This document shows positions 17,219 through 27,168 of a DNA stretch of 64,000 nucleotides, piece after piece. This stretch comes from Leptolyngbya ohadii IS1 (GTDB taxonomy: Bacteria > Cyanobacteriota > Cyanobacteriia > Elainellales > Elainellaceae): NCBI RefSeq assembly GCF_002215035.1, contig NZ_NKFP01000006.1, positions 4,059,080 to 4,123,079 of the forward strand, given 5' to 3'. Under the pieces are notes generated by a model. The model did not search any database. It was not told the DNA's origin and saw nothing but the letters and a program-made list of their open reading frames with translations. Each line of letters begins with the position of its first letter. The stretch's first letter is position 1. Both the position numbers and the translations under genes were made by a program.

Positions 17219-18361
17219 ATGGGCTGGATAAAGACGATCGGACTGCCTTGTGTACTGCTAGTGCTGGTTGGACTGGGTGGCTGTCGGCAGGGAAGTCGCG
17301 GTGCCGATCGACTGGCAGAAGATACCGCAGCGGCGCAGCAGGTTGATCCCAACCTCACCTTTAACAACATCACGCTAGAACAGCCCGACGAGAACGGCAA
17401 AACCCTCTGGAAAGTCCGGGCAAAGCAGGCAGTTTACACTCCGGATAAGCAGCTCGCAAAAGTCCAAAGTCCAAGCGGCGAACTATATCAGGACGGCAAA
17501 ATTGCCTATCGAATTCAGGGTCGAGAAGGAGAAGTGCGGCAGGATGGCGATCGGATTTTCCTGCGGGGTGATGTGGTAGCAACGGATGTCGAAAGTGGCG
17601 CAGTGCTGCGGGGCAATGAGATGGAATGGCGACCCAAACAGGATTTGATGATTGTCCGGGGCAACCTGCGCGGCACCCATCCTAAGCTGACGCTGAGCGC
17701 AAACCAGGCAAGAGTGCAGCGACGACAGCAGCGGATCGAGCTATTGGGCAATATCATTGCGGAAACGCGGGACGAACCGAAGCTCAAACTTCAGGGAGAG
17801 AAAATGGTCTGGCTGATGCAGCAGGATAAGCTGGTCAGCGATCGTCCGGTTCAGGTACAGCGAATCGCCAACAACACGCAGGTTACGGATCAGGCAAACG
17901 GGGAGACGGCAGAAGTCTTGATCGGCAGCCGTATTGCCACCCTGCGCCGAAACGCCCGCGTTGTGACGGTTGATCCCCCCCTGGTAGTTACTGGAAATTC
18001 CCTCGTCTGGAATCTGCGAAAGCAAATGCTGGAAGCCGACCAGCCCGTGACCGTTGTGCATCAGCAGGAACAAGTTACCCTCACTGCCGATCGGGGCAGA
18101 GTCGATCTAGAACCCCGAATCGCGCGATTTACCGGGAATGTGAGGGCAGTCGGACAGCGCAATCCCTCTAACCTGACGTCAGACACGCTGGTCTGGACAA
18201 TTCCGACGCAGCAGCTTGTTGCCGAGGGCAATGTGGTCTACAACCAGGCAGACCCACCCGCCACAGTACGCGGTCCTAGAGCCGTCGGAAAACTGCAAAA
18301 TCAAACCGTCGTAGTTAGCGGTGGCAGGGTCGTTACGGAAATTATTCCGCAAAATCCCTAG
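17219..18361 (+). CDS. lptC: LptC-like lipopolysaccharide transport lipoprotein
   Basis: A 380-residue protein with a hydrophobic N-terminus and lipobox LVGLGGC (C22), so a lipoprotein or single-anchor protein facing the periplasm. The first part (LTFNNITLEQPDENGKTLWK, then VYTPDKQLAKVQSPSGELY) is the LptC beta-taco pattern. Successive similar blocks such as VLRGNEMEWRPKQDLMIVRG and ARFTGNVRAVGQRNPSNLT suggest a longer beta-jellyroll stack. At 380 aa it is twice the length of E. coli LptC, as is usual for cyanobacterial LptC. It would bridge the LptBFG exporter to LptA and LptD; those genes are not in the window. Confidence 0.85.
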   Translation: MGWIKTIGLPCVLLVLVGLGGCRQGSRGADRLAEDTAAAQQVDPNLTFNNITLEQPDENGKTLWKVRAKQAVYTPDKQLAKVQSPSGELYQDGKIAYRIQGREGEVRQDGDRIFLRGDVVATDVESGAVLRGNEMEWRPKQDLMIVRGNLRGTHPKLTLSANQARVQRRQQRIELLGNIIAETRDEPKLKLQGEKMVWLMQQDKLVSDRPVQVQRIANNTQVTDQANGETAEVLIGSRIATLRRNARVVTVDPPLVVTGNSLVWNLRKQMLEADQPVTVVHQQEQVTLTADRGRVDLEPRIARFTGNVRAVGQRNPSNLTSDTLVWTIPTQQLVAEGNVVYNQADPPATVRGPRAVGKLQNQTVVVSGGRVVTEIIPQNP

Positions 18362-18405
18362 CGGTTCAAACGAATCGTAGAACCTGTCAGGCAAAGCCGT
18401 AGCCG

Positions 18406-18957
18406 TCAAATCTCTAGTCGGACATAGCCATTAATCTGCTGATTCAGCGATCGCTCAAAAATCCCCGATCGATTGTAGACGTTCCCCTCTGCGGTTACAA
18501 GTCCGTTCGATCGCACTCCTATGACAATTCCAATGTGATCGAGCGCAACGGGTTCAAGCAGGCGATCGAACAGCACAATATCCCCTGGCTGTGGCTCAAA
18601 TCCAGGACAATGTGCTCGGTAGTAGAACCTGTTTTCAGGAAGACTCGCCCACTCGCGCCATAGCCCTACAAAGCCGATCGTTGGACGATTGGGAATCGGT
18701 TGAACTGGAAAGGCAAACCCAGCCCTGAGACAGCAGTAGTAGACAAAAGCGCAGCACCAGTCAAAGCCGATCGATGGGTCACTCCATTTGGTAGTGCGAT
18801 CGATCTGATTAAACGCTTCTCGAAAGATGCCCAGGTACGGCTCGATTTCTGCACCTGCTTTGTTTGCGTTTCCCAGCCTTTCTAACCGACCTTCCTTTTC
18901 AGCAATTTGGGCAAGCAGCTTTCGCTTTTCTGCTGCGCTCTTGATCACAAGTCTCAA
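18406..18957 (-). CDS. CHAP-like (NlpC/P60 superfamily) amidase domain protein
   Basis: A 183-residue protein without signal peptide. FDWCCAFVYYCC (C68 expected nucleophile), PGDIVLFDR, and LDHIGIVIGV (H141) followed by TAEGN form the CHAP/NlpC-type Cys-His pattern that cleaves peptide amide bonds in peptidoglycan or other substrates. The first 30 residues are a basic/acidic helix (AAEKRKLLAQIAEKEGRLER). The lack of a signal peptide is odd for a wall hydrolase and suggests a cytoplasmic role or another export route. It is 57 bp downstream of the 187-aa gene on the same strand. Confidence 0.75.
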   Translation of the reverse strand: MRLVIKSAAEKRKLLAQIAEKEGRLERLGNANKAGAEIEPYLGIFREAFNQIDRTTKWSDPSIGFDWCCAFVYYCCLRAGFAFPVQPIPNRPTIGFVGLWREWASLPENRFYYRAHCPGFEPQPGDIVLFDRLLEPVALDHIGIVIGVRSNGLVTAEGNVYNRSGIFERSLNQQINGYVRLEI

Positions 18958-19014
18958 TTTTCCCAGTCAACATAGCTCGATCAAAAGAGTTCAATCAAAG
19001 AGTTCGATCAAAGC

Positions 19015-19578
19015 TTATCCCCGACCGTTTTCACCTTTTGCTTTTTCTGCCTTTGCCGACTTGGACGAATTAGCTTTCTCGACCGTCGCAGACTCGCCAT
19101 AAAGCGCCTGATTCAGCAGATCGCGGGCGGTTTCTGCCTGGGGCAGGGAGGATTGCAGCTTAATGTGATTTTGGGCAAAGACTTTTAGTGTTTTGAAGCC
19201 CTGCTTCAGGCTATCGATTTCCTCCTCCTCGACGGGTTCGCTGCCAAATAGCAAGCGATTAATCACGTCATAAACTTCCAGCGCCGCCTGACGGTCCTTC
19301 TCCAGGTCAATTTTTAGCAGTGCCAGGTTGGAAAGGGTTTGCACCGCTTGCAGGACTTCGTTATTCTCGTCGCTCACTTGAGGCTGATTCATTTTGCTGC
19401 TGTCTACTTCGATAAAATCTGACGGATCGACTCCATTAGGAAAGGCATCTGCCGGAATTTCTTCGCTCTCAATCCGGCTGTGAAGCTGTTCCATCGCCTG
19501 CTGGCGAGCTTTCTCGGAATCTTTGCCGCGAACCGTAATAATCAATTCGGGACGTTCGGGAAGGGTATAGGCAACCAT
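19015..19578 (-). CDS. Conserved cyanobacterial hypothetical protein
   Basis: A 187-residue acidic, soluble protein. Residues 1-60 look like a small alpha/beta unit (TLPERPELIITVRGKDSEKA). The middle is predicted helical (VLQAVQTLSNLALLKIDLEK). The C-terminal tail is a low-complexity Lys/Ala/Ser run (KANSSKSAKAEKAKGENG). It has no motif I recognise. It probably shares a transcript with the CHAP-like gene downstream. Function unknown. Confidence 0.65.
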   Translation of the reverse strand: MVAYTLPERPELIITVRGKDSEKARQQAMEQLHSRIESEEIPADAFPNGVDPSDFIEVDSSKMNQPQVSDENNEVLQAVQTLSNLALLKIDLEKDRQAALEVYDVINRLLFGSEPVEEEEIDSLKQGFKTLKVFAQNHIKLQSSLPQAETARDLLNQALYGESATVEKANSSKSAKAEKAKGENGRG

Positions 19579-19906
19579 ATTTTGATTAGAAATGACTTTA
19601 GCTTTAGTTCTATTGTACTAAATTACCCACTTTTCTTTAGGTGACGTAATTATAGGCGGGAACAATCGAAAGTTTAACTATACAGAGGTGTAATTCCTAG
19701 ACGTTTGAACGAGTCCTTAACCCAAATATTGTTTGCAGTTCACCCTTCCCATGTAAGGGCAGATTGCCTCCACACCACGCCAACAGCGATCGAGCCAGAA
19801 AATTTAGACAAAAATTTAGACAAAAAATGAGGAACCGAGTGCGGGGCATTTCACCAAGCAAACTCAAATTCCTCACTTTTACAAGTTGTTCTCTAATCGT
19901 TTCCGC
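19579..19906. other. Intergenic region between the hypothetical gene and ctp
   Basis: About 330 bp. It contains a direct repeat AAAATTTAGACA twice near 19799-19823 and an AT-rich stretch with the likely promoter of the 187-aa gene. No small gene or terminator stands out. Confidence 0.35.
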
Positions 19907-21241
19907 TTAATTCACCCGACTGGTTTCCCGCCTCAGGCTCACAGAGGGTTGATTTTGAGATGCACGGGGCTGAAGCAGCATTTGGGCGATCGCCGGACGC
20001 AGCACGCTAACCGCCTGGGCATACTGGGGATCGGCATCCGTACCCACGAGAGCCAAATTTCCTGCCAGGGTGCGCTGCTGTTGCTCGTTCAGGCTGATCT
20101 CCACATCCGGTGTAATTCCCCGGTGACTGATATCTGTTCCACCCGGCGTGTAGTAGTGAGCCACCGTTACCGCCAGACCAGAACCATCCGAGAGTGAATG
20201 CACCGACTGCACCAGCGCCTTACCAAACGTCCGAGTTCCCACAATCACGGCTCTGCGATTATCCCTCAGGGCACCCGTTAGAATTTCGCTGGAGCTTGCC
20301 GAATTGTTGTCTACCAGCACTGCCAGGGGGAGCTGGGTCAGGGCAGTATGGTTTGCCATGATCTGATCGCTATTGCCACGACGATCGACTGTCCGCACGA
20401 TCGCACCTCCATCCAGCCACATGCGCGAAATTTCGACGCTAGCTTGCAGCAGACCGCCTGGATTGCCGCGCAGATCCAGCACAAAGCCATCCACTTTCTT
20501 CGACAGCAAATCCTGAATTGCCGCCTTCATCTGATCCGGCGCATGGCTGCTGAACTCGGTCAGACGAATATAGCCAATCCGCTGATTGCCTTCCTGCCGC
20601 AGTTCGTGAGCAACGTTGGGCAGCTCAATCCGGGCACGGGTCAGAGGCAGGTCAAAAGCACGGCTGTCTCGCTCAATTCGCAGCGTAATCCGGGTTCCGG
20701 CTTCACCCTTAATTAAGTCAGAGGCAGTCTCTACGCTCATCCCCTGGGTCGATCGTCCATCGATGGCAAGGATGCGATCGCCTGAGCGAATTCCGGCAGT
20801 GCTGGCAGGAGAATTGGCAATGGGTTCTACCACGGTTAGGGCTTTAGTTTGCTCATGTAGCTGAAGCCGTAAGCCCACTCCAGACAGTTCACCCGATGTC
20901 TGGCTCGTGAGCGCCTGATACTGCTTGGGATCAAGAAAACGGGTATATGGATCGTTAAGCCGCTGAAGTGCCTGTCTGAGGGCAGCATACGCAGCTTCCG
21001 GTGAAGCATAGTCGCGGCTGAGCAAATCCTGACGGACTGCCTGCCAATCCACACTGTTAAAAGTACCGTCTACATATTCGCGATCGACAATCTGCCACGC
21101 TTCATCCAGCACGGCTTTAGGACTATTTTGAAAGGCGGCGTGGGCAACGGAATAGAGGGGAGAGAGAACGGAAACTGCGGCGATCGTACCTCCGAAGCAA
21201 GCCGCTTGCAGAAGGCGGGAAAGGCGAGGGAAATGATTCAT
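19907..21241 (-). CDS. Carboxy-terminal processing protease (S41 family)
   Basis: A 444-residue exported protease. A signal peptide ends near SVAHAA. The tail-specific N-terminal helices follow, then a PDZ domain (GVGLRLQLHEQTKALTVVEP to IRSGDRILAIDGRS, about 120-190), then the catalytic core LDLRGNPGGLL, VDNNSASSSEILTGALRD with nucleophile S316, and GTRTFGKALVQS with K341. The Ser-Lys spacing of 25 agrees with the D1 C-terminal protease. Cyanobacteria have three paralogues (CtpA processes the D1 precursor, CtpB and CtpC less defined); which one this is cannot be settled by eye. Confidence 0.92.
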   Translation of the reverse strand: MNHFPRLSRLLQAACFGGTIAAVSVLSPLYSVAHAAFQNSPKAVLDEAWQIVDREYVDGTFNSVDWQAVRQDLLSRDYASPEAAYAALRQALQRLNDPYTRFLDPKQYQALTSQTSGELSGVGLRLQLHEQTKALTVVEPIANSPASTAGIRSGDRILAIDGRSTQGMSVETASDLIKGEAGTRITLRIERDSRAFDLPLTRARIELPNVAHELRQEGNQRIGYIRLTEFSSHAPDQMKAAIQDLLSKKVDGFVLDLRGNPGGLLQASVEISRMWLDGGAIVRTVDRRGNSDQIMANHTALTQLPLAVLVDNNSASSSEILTGALRDNRRAVIVGTRTFGKALVQSVHSLSDGSGLAVTVAHYYTPGGTDISHRGITPDVEISLNEQQQRTLAGNLALVGTDADPQYAQAVSVLRPAIAQMLLQPRASQNQPSVSLRRETSRVN

Positions 21242-21830
21242 AAAGGGTAGACCCAGAAAACTGAAAACGATACCAGGGGCTAACCCACATCACTAACCGC
21301 ACGCCGGCGGGCTGGAGATGGGTCAGATGAGTCTGTTCAACCGTCTGCTAAGAGACAATCAGTGGAAAAGGGAAAGTAGCGTAATGGATAGTATAGAAGC
21401 GTGCCGCCCCAACCATCATGACACGACCGCAGAAGCGTAATGACTTCTATAAATCTTATTAAGTATTAAGTTTGTTCACCCATCCCATCCGGGTCGAGGA
21501 ACCGAAGGATAAACACACCATAACCTCAATGCCCATAAGCATGACGCACCGGAAGCGACTGGCGAAAACTAATGCACCCCATGCCTCAAGCCAAGCCGCT
21601 ATCGAAACAGGGAGAGGCTGAAATCTTCCTAGATAGTGTAGCAAAGGGAAGTCTGGGAGTGGCAAGAGTCTCACAAAATTTGTAGTGCTAGTTGTCCCTT
21701 TTTGATGTATTCAGGATGTATTCAATAGGCTCTTGATTCAGTAGGGTCTGTCCTTAAAATTGCCCTGTCCACCCAAACCAAGTACATCACGAATGCAAAG
21801 ATTTAAGGTACAGCGGCACCCCTGCTGCGG
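21242..21830. other. Intergenic region between ctp and hetR
   Basis: About 590 bp upstream of ctp and downstream of hetR, both on the minus strand. It contains GC-rich hairpin-like stretches (ACGCCGGCGGGCTGG near 21301) and the likely ctp promoter. The 71-codon frame at 21459-21674 has random composition. No structured RNA or regulator site could be supported. Confidence 0.35.
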
Positions 21831-22841
<1,011 letters not shown>

Positions 22842-22848
22842 CTAACAC

Positions 22849-22876
22849 AACTGTATCAACTTAACTGTAGCAACTT
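22849..22876. repeat. 14-bp tandem repeat upstream of hetR
   Basis: AACTGTATCAACTT (22849-22862) is followed directly by AACTGTAGCAACTT (22863-22876), 13 of 14 bases identical. It lies about 120-145 bp upstream of the hetR ATG and could be a regulator binding pair. Confidence 0.7.
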
Positions 22877-23016
22877 GCATTAACAGCGTTAACGACACTG
22901 TGTTCACGACTGAGCTAGCGGTTGAGTCTGTCCGGGGCTGCCCAAGATGTTTGAGCACCCTGCTGAACGTTATGCCTCAACTTTTGTTGACACCATTTGT
23001 CCTGGCACTGATGCGA

Positions 23017-23052
23017 ACATCATTCGCGCTGAGGACATCGTTTGCACTGAGG
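23017..23052. repeat. 18-bp tandem repeat upstream of hetR
   Basis: ACATCATTCGCGCTGAGG (23017-23034) is followed directly by ACATCGTTTGCACTGAGG (23035-23052), 15 of 18 bases identical. It lies about 290-320 bp upstream of hetR. Confidence 0.6.
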
Positions 23053-23337
23053 AGCATTCTGCCATTAATCTCTTTAGAAGAAAATTAATGCACCTGATAT
23101 GGCAGACTAGCTTATTGTAAAAGATACTGGTGCGATAATATCCACCGTGAATATGTGGAAATATCGATATTTCTGCCCAATTGCAGTGTATCTTCTCAGT
23201 AGATTTACTGTACGTCTTGATCCACCCGTCTTTCCAAAAACTTTATAATTCACGCTAATCAGCGTTTGAATTGTATTTTTGATGGGACTGACAATCATTG
23301 GGAATTTTGTTTACCCCAAAGCAATGGATATATAGCG

Positions 23338-23556
23338 CTAACGACCGCTGCCTCGATGATCTTCCGGCGGCACAACTTGTGTCATGAAAGCAGTTGAACG
23401 AGAACTGCGATCGGCGGACTTGCGTTGATTGCAAGAACTGTCAACCCAAATAGCAGAGCAACGCTGCTCCTGGGAAGTCATCGAAAAAGAAGAACCTACG
23501 GCATGGAGCGCCAGAAGGGCTAAGCTGATCGAACACAAAAGCGAGGAGGTCAGCAT
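23338..23556 (-). CDS. patX: PatX-like exported peptide precursor ending in HRGSGR
   Basis: A 72-residue ORF whose last six codons read HRGSGR before TAG (23340-23338). The N-terminus, MLTSSLLCSISLALLALHAV, is a signal-peptide-like hydrophobic helix followed by GSSFS, a plausible cleavage region; the middle is polar with two cysteines. RGSGR is the pentapeptide of PatS that binds HetR. PatX proteins of filamentous cyanobacteria are defined by exactly this layout: signal peptide plus C-terminal RGSGR-type motif. The gene is on the same strand as hetR and about 0.6 kb upstream. The in-frame TAG 9 bp before the ATG fixes the start. I expect it to be exported and processed to a small peptide that limits HetR in neighbouring cells; the processing site is not known. 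Confidence 0.88.
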   Translation of the reverse strand: MLTSSLLCSISLALLALHAVGSSFSMTSQEQRCSAIWVDSSCNQRKSADRSSRSTAFMTQVVPPEDHRGSGR

Positions 23557-23970
23557 GAGAGGCTTCTAGGTAAGCGTTTCTGATTCCAGATACGTCTCCT
23601 AGGTGCATCAATCAGGAAAGTTCGATCGACTTTATATTAAAATTGGTTTTTGCAAAAAAGCGATGAATTTTTAATTATTCCCACAATTAACATCATTATC
23701 TCACCCCCTGTACTACCCCAAAAATTAAGCATTTACCGCTTCTTTATGAATGCTTTATTAAACAGGAAGTCTGGCAGAAATTTTGACGGGAAGTTTGGCA
23801 AGGAGTGTGGAGGTGTTCCCCCTAGATTGTTTTATTCCTGTATCCTGTTTTCATTCCAAAAGAGATTGAACTAGTGCAATTGTTGTTGCAAAAGTGCATC
23901 TTTTAAGGATAATGACGGGGAGACCTTATACTGGGCAATTGCCCCTCAGCTGTCCTAATCACTTCTAGCC
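23557..23970. other. Divergent intergenic region of patX and ictB
   Basis: About 410 bp between the divergent patX and ictB starts, AT-rich in the middle, so promoters for both genes are expected. A near-palindrome AAAGT-TCGATCG-ACTTT (23617-23633) lies about 60 bp upstream of patX, directly next to TTTAATATAAA, a possible -10 region on the minus strand. The frame at 23650-23874 looks random. No terminator is evident. Confidence 0.4.
23617..23633 (-). promoter_or_regulatory. Palindromic element in the patX promoter region
   Basis: AAAGT and ACTTT flank a TCGATCG core, adjacent to an AT-rich TATAAAG stretch on the minus strand and about 60 bp upstream of the patX ATG. It could be an operator. 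CGATCG is common in this genome, so chance is possible. Confidence 0.3.
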
Positions 23971-25410
23971 GTGCAACTTCAAACGACAATTCAGTCCCTC
24001 TGGCAGCAGTTCACCCTGGTTGGATTGCCGTTGGAGCAATGGAGCCGATCCAGTTTTGCCCATTCTCCGATCGGCTGTTTGCAACGCTGGCGCAGTGGAA
24101 GCTGGCTCATGCAGTGGTCAGACTCCATTGGAGGTTTACTGGCAGCCATCATTTATGGTTTGGCTCCCTTTCTATCTACGGGGATCATTGGTGTCCTGCT
24201 GATTGCCTGCGCTGCTTACTGGCTGCTGCTCACCCTCTCCGACGATGGCGAAGCCGGATCAGGATTAACGCCGATCCATTTACTGGTGTTGCTGTACTGG
24301 GGAATTGTAACGATCGCCACTGCCCTGTCTCCGGTACGAACCTTTGCAATCGAAGGTTGGACAAAGTTAACCCTCTATCTGCTGCTGTTTGCGCTGCTGG
24401 CACGGGTTCTGCGATCGGCACGAGTGCGATCGACTCTTATTACGGTCTACTTAATGACTGCTCTGGTAGTTAGTATCGGCGGACTGCGGCAGTGGTTTTT
24501 TGGCGCAAAGGAGTTGGCGACCTGGGTTGATCCCGAATCCTCTCTGGCAGGCACAACGCGGGTGTACAGCTATTTGGGCAATCCAAATTTGCTGGCTGCC
24601 TACCTGCTTCCGGCAGTGATTTTTAGTGCAGTGGCTTTCTTTGCATGGAAGCGATGGACGCCAAAGCTGCTGGCGCTGATCATGTGGGTCGCAAATTCCG
24701 CCTGTCTGGTGTTGACCTTTAGCCGGGGCGGTTGGATTGGCTTTTTGCTTGCCAGCTTTGCCCTGCTGGTTCTGCTGATTCACTGGTTTAGCATTTACCT
24801 GCCGCGATTCTGGCGGGTCTGGCTACTGCCGATCGTCCTGGGTGTCTTTGCGACACTGGTGATCGCTGCTGTGATTGTGGTTGATCCCCTGCGCGATCGG
24901 GTGATGAGTATGTTTGTAGGGCGGGAGGACAGCAGCAACAATTTCCGGATCAACGTCTGGACTGCTGTGATTCGCATGATTCAGGATCATCCAATTCTGG
25001 GAATTGGTCCTGGCAACGATGCCTTCAATCGAGTCTATCCCCGCTATCAGGAGACGGGATTTACTGCTCTCAGCGCCTACTCGGTCTTTCTGGAGCTTGC
25101 CGTCGAGGGCGGAATTTTAGGCTTGGGCGCGTTTCTGTGGCTGCTGCTGGTCACGTTTAGCCAAGGCTGGTCGCAGGTTCAAAAGCTCCGACAGGTTGCC
25201 AATCGAGAAGGCTTCTGGCTAATGGCGGCACTGGCAACAATGGTGGGAATGCTGGGTCACGGACTCGTCGATACGGTCTGGTATCGTCCGCAGGTGAGTA
25301 CGCTGTGGTGGCTGATGGTGGCGATCGTGGCGAGTTACTATCCGTCCTTTCAGAAGTCTACCGATGCAGCAGAGAGTGAAGAAACGGAGGCTGGAAAGGC
25401 GTTGTCCTAG
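23971..25410 (+). CDS. ictB: IctB-family membrane protein (O-antigen ligase superfamily)
   Basis: A 479-residue inner-membrane protein with about 10-11 hydrophobic helices. Landmarks typical of IctB are YSYLGNPNLLAAYLLP, TFSRGGWIGF, and GREDSSNNFRINVW followed by ILGIGPGNDAFNRVYP. IctB was first linked to inorganic carbon accumulation in Synechococcus. The Wzy_C core it shares with O-antigen ligases leaves the biochemical role open. The GTG at 23971 gives the conserved N-terminus (QSLWQQFTLVGLPLEQW). A bidirectional terminator follows at 25499-25520. Confidence 0.9.
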   Translation: MQLQTTIQSLWQQFTLVGLPLEQWSRSSFAHSPIGCLQRWRSGSWLMQWSDSIGGLLAAIIYGLAPFLSTGIIGVLLIACAAYWLLLTLSDDGEAGSGLTPIHLLVLLYWGIVTIATALSPVRTFAIEGWTKLTLYLLLFALLARVLRSARVRSTLITVYLMTALVVSIGGLRQWFFGAKELATWVDPESSLAGTTRVYSYLGNPNLLAAYLLPAVIFSAVAFFAWKRWTPKLLALIMWVANSACLVLTFSRGGWIGFLLASFALLVLLIHWFSIYLPRFWRVWLLPIVLGVFATLVIAAVIVVDPLRDRVMSMFVGREDSSNNFRINVWTAVIRMIQDHPILGIGPGNDAFNRVYPRYQETGFTALSAYSVFLELAVEGGILGLGAFLWLLLVTFSQGWSQVQKLRQVANREGFWLMAALATMVGMLGHGLVDTVWYRPQVSTLWWLMVAIVASYYPSFQKSTDAAESEETEAGKALS

Positions 25411-25425
25411 AACCTATCTGAACCC

Positions 25426-25452
25426 TTCCAACGCAGAACATTGGAGCGAGGA
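25426..25452. repeat. Dispersed repeat, copy 1
   Basis: TTCCAACGCAGAACATTGGA followed by GCGAGG. The reverse complement of 63691-63716 matches it at 24 of 26 positions. TTCCAA/TTGGA can pair. It lies in the 3' region of ictB. Confidence 0.65.
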
Positions 25453-25498
25453 AACGAGGAGGGTTTGACGCAATCCGAAAATGAAAATAAAAAAATTA

Positions 25499-25520
25499 GG
25501 GGGTTAGACGCCCCCTTTTT
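25499..25520. terminator. Bidirectional terminator between ictB and YggT gene
   Basis: GGGGG-TTAGACG-CCCCC followed by TTTTT on the plus strand and by TAATTTTTTT on the minus strand. It can end the convergent ictB and YggT transcripts. Confidence 0.85.
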
Positions 25521-25568
25521 GTCACAATTCAAAATTTCTGAAATTCGTGAACTGAATCATGAACCAAG

Positions 25569-25838
25569 TTAGAACACGGCGGCAGCCACAACCTGCGTAA
25601 ACAGGGAGGAAACTACTTGCAGCAGCAGCAGTGCCAGGATGGGAGAGAAATCCATGCCGCCCAGGGGAGGAATAATCGAGCGAAACAGGTTGAGGTAGGG
25701 ATCGGTTAACTGGCTGATCAGTGCCCAGGGCTGATTGTACCAATCGATGTTAGGGAACCAGCTCAGCAGAATCCGAATGAACAGCAAAGCGGTATAAATG
25801 CCGATAAAGGTCTGTAAGGCTTGCAAAAGGAGGATCAT
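25569..25838 (-). CDS. YggT (Ycf19-like) membrane protein
   Basis: An 89-residue protein with two hydrophobic helices (LLLQALQTFIGIYTALLFIR and ILALLLLQVVSSLFTQVVAA) separated by SWFPNIDWYNQPW and LTDPYLNLFRSIIPP, the YggT signature. Such proteins in cyanobacteria and plastids help in thylakoid/nucleoid distribution and cytochrome b6f maturation (CCB3-like). It converges on ictB across the terminator and has its own upstream region of about 140 bp before the FAD oxidoreductase end. Confidence 0.9.
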   Translation of the reverse strand: MILLLQALQTFIGIYTALLFIRILLSWFPNIDWYNQPWALISQLTDPYLNLFRSIIPPLGGMDFSPILALLLLQVVSSLFTQVVAAAVF

Positions 25839-25974
25839 ACAAACTGCCCTTGGGTTGTCGAAATCCTATACGGACTCAGAATAGCTTTAAACCTTAGTGT
25901 AGCGAATATCTGCAATTCAGTCTGTGAATCGAAAGCAGGAAATTCTCGGTTTGTTGTAGTGGCTCAGATAATTC

Positions 25975-27168
25975 TCAGGCTGAAGCAAGGGGCACCTGAA
26001 ATCGGGCGGGGGAAACCTCAGCAATGAGAGAATCGGGCTGTCCAGCAGCAGAACAGGCAAAGCGACGGGCAAGGGGCGGCAGAATCGCGAACGGGTTGCC
26101 AAAACCCGAAAAGACATGAATTCCACTGCAACCGGGAATTGCCCCTACTAAGGGAAGCCGATCGCCACTGAAGGCTACTGAACAACTGCGCCACCGTCCC
26201 GGCTGCTCCTGAAGGGCTGGAATTAGACGCCCGATCGCCGATCGCATTTCCTGCTCTCCGCCCAGGTTTTCCGTTGGCTTCAGGGGATCGCTGAATACTC
26301 GGCTAATTTGCCCGACTCGGATGCGTCCGTCCCGAAACTGCACCGCTCCAGCATCGAGAATCACCGGGGCAATTTCACGATTGGGTTCATCCCACTGAGA
26401 ATCAACCGCTCCAGCGACGGCTTCCAGCTCAAATCGCTTCAGTTCCGCAGGCATAACAAGGGTTTGCAGATGGATTTCCGAGGGCGGCAGTTCTACAATT
26501 TCGGCGATCGTGGCATAGACCTTTACAGAAATCTCCGCCTGACGCAGGAGCGATCGACTCACGCCTCCGGCACAAACTACGGTATGTGCTGCTGCATAGC
26601 AATCGGTTGCGGTGAGAACTCCCTGATATTGCGTTGGGTCTGCTTCGGACTGCCAGAAACCTGTTACCCGATCGTGAATAATTTCGCCGCCCAGCCGCCG
26701 CATAGCCTGCTGATAGGTCTGTACGACGGCTTCTGGGGAAACATGCCCATGCTTGACGACCAGCGCGCCCGAAACGGCATCGGGATTCAGCAATGGCTCA
26801 AGCTCACAGGCAGTTGCCCGATCGACCAGGGTAGGGGCAATTTTCATACTGCTGTAGGGTGCAGCAACCGATTGGGGATCGCGATCGGCATCGATCGTTA
26901 GCAGCAGGTTAATCTCCCGGAACTCAGTGTCGCCCTCTAATTCAGCGGAAAGGGTGCGGTGTAGTTCAATGCCTTCCTGGCAAAGCTGACGCATCAGGGG
27001 AGTTGTACCTGACCAGTAGGCGATGCCGCCGTAGCTGCAATTCGTACCGCTGTTTGCCGTTGGAGATTGCTCCAGCAGAAGAACGCGAAATCCTGCCTGC
27101 GCGAGTTCGTATCCTACCGCAGACCCTGCCAGTCCTCCGCCGATTACAATCCAGTCGTAAGTTTTCAT
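25975..27168 (-). CDS. FAD-dependent oxidoreductase (DAO family)
   Basis: A 397-residue protein starting with the FAD-binding Rossmann motif WIVIGGGLAGSAVGYELAQA and ending in IHVFSGFGNPFAILPPLARR, the usual second flavin-contact region of D-amino acid/glycine oxidase-like enzymes. I start at ATG 27168 (MKTYDW); the longer frame to 27198 adds 10 residues not typical of the family. The substrate is unknown; candidates are glycine, sarcosine or a D-amino acid. Confidence 0.88.
   Translation of the reverse strand: MKTYDWIVIGGGLAGSAVGYELAQAGFRVLLLEQSPTANSGTNCSYGGIAYWSGTTPLMRQLCQEGIELHRTLSAELEGDTEFREINLLLTIDADRDPQSVAAPYSSMKIAPTLVDRATACELEPLLNPDAVSGALVVKHGHVSPEAVVQTYQQAMRRLGGEIIHDRVTGFWQSEADPTQYQGVLTATDCYAAAHTVVCAGGVSRSLLRQAEISVKVYATIAEIVELPPSEIHLQTLVMPAELKRFELEAVAGAVDSQWDEPNREIAPVILDAGAVQFRDGRIRVGQISRVFSDPLKPTENLGGEQEMRSAIGRLIPALQEQPGRWRSCSVAFSGDRLPLVGAIPGCSGIHVFSGFGNPFAILPPLARRFACSAAGQPDSLIAEVSPARFQVPLASA

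Noticed and set aside
21459-21674. 71-aa minus-strand frame downstream of hetR
   Set aside because: Composition is random and the region reads as intergenic.
22900-23088. 62-aa plus-strand frame in the hetR upstream region
   Set aside because: It translates the 18-bp tandem repeat (RTSFAL twice) and runs against both patX and hetR; more likely regulatory DNA.
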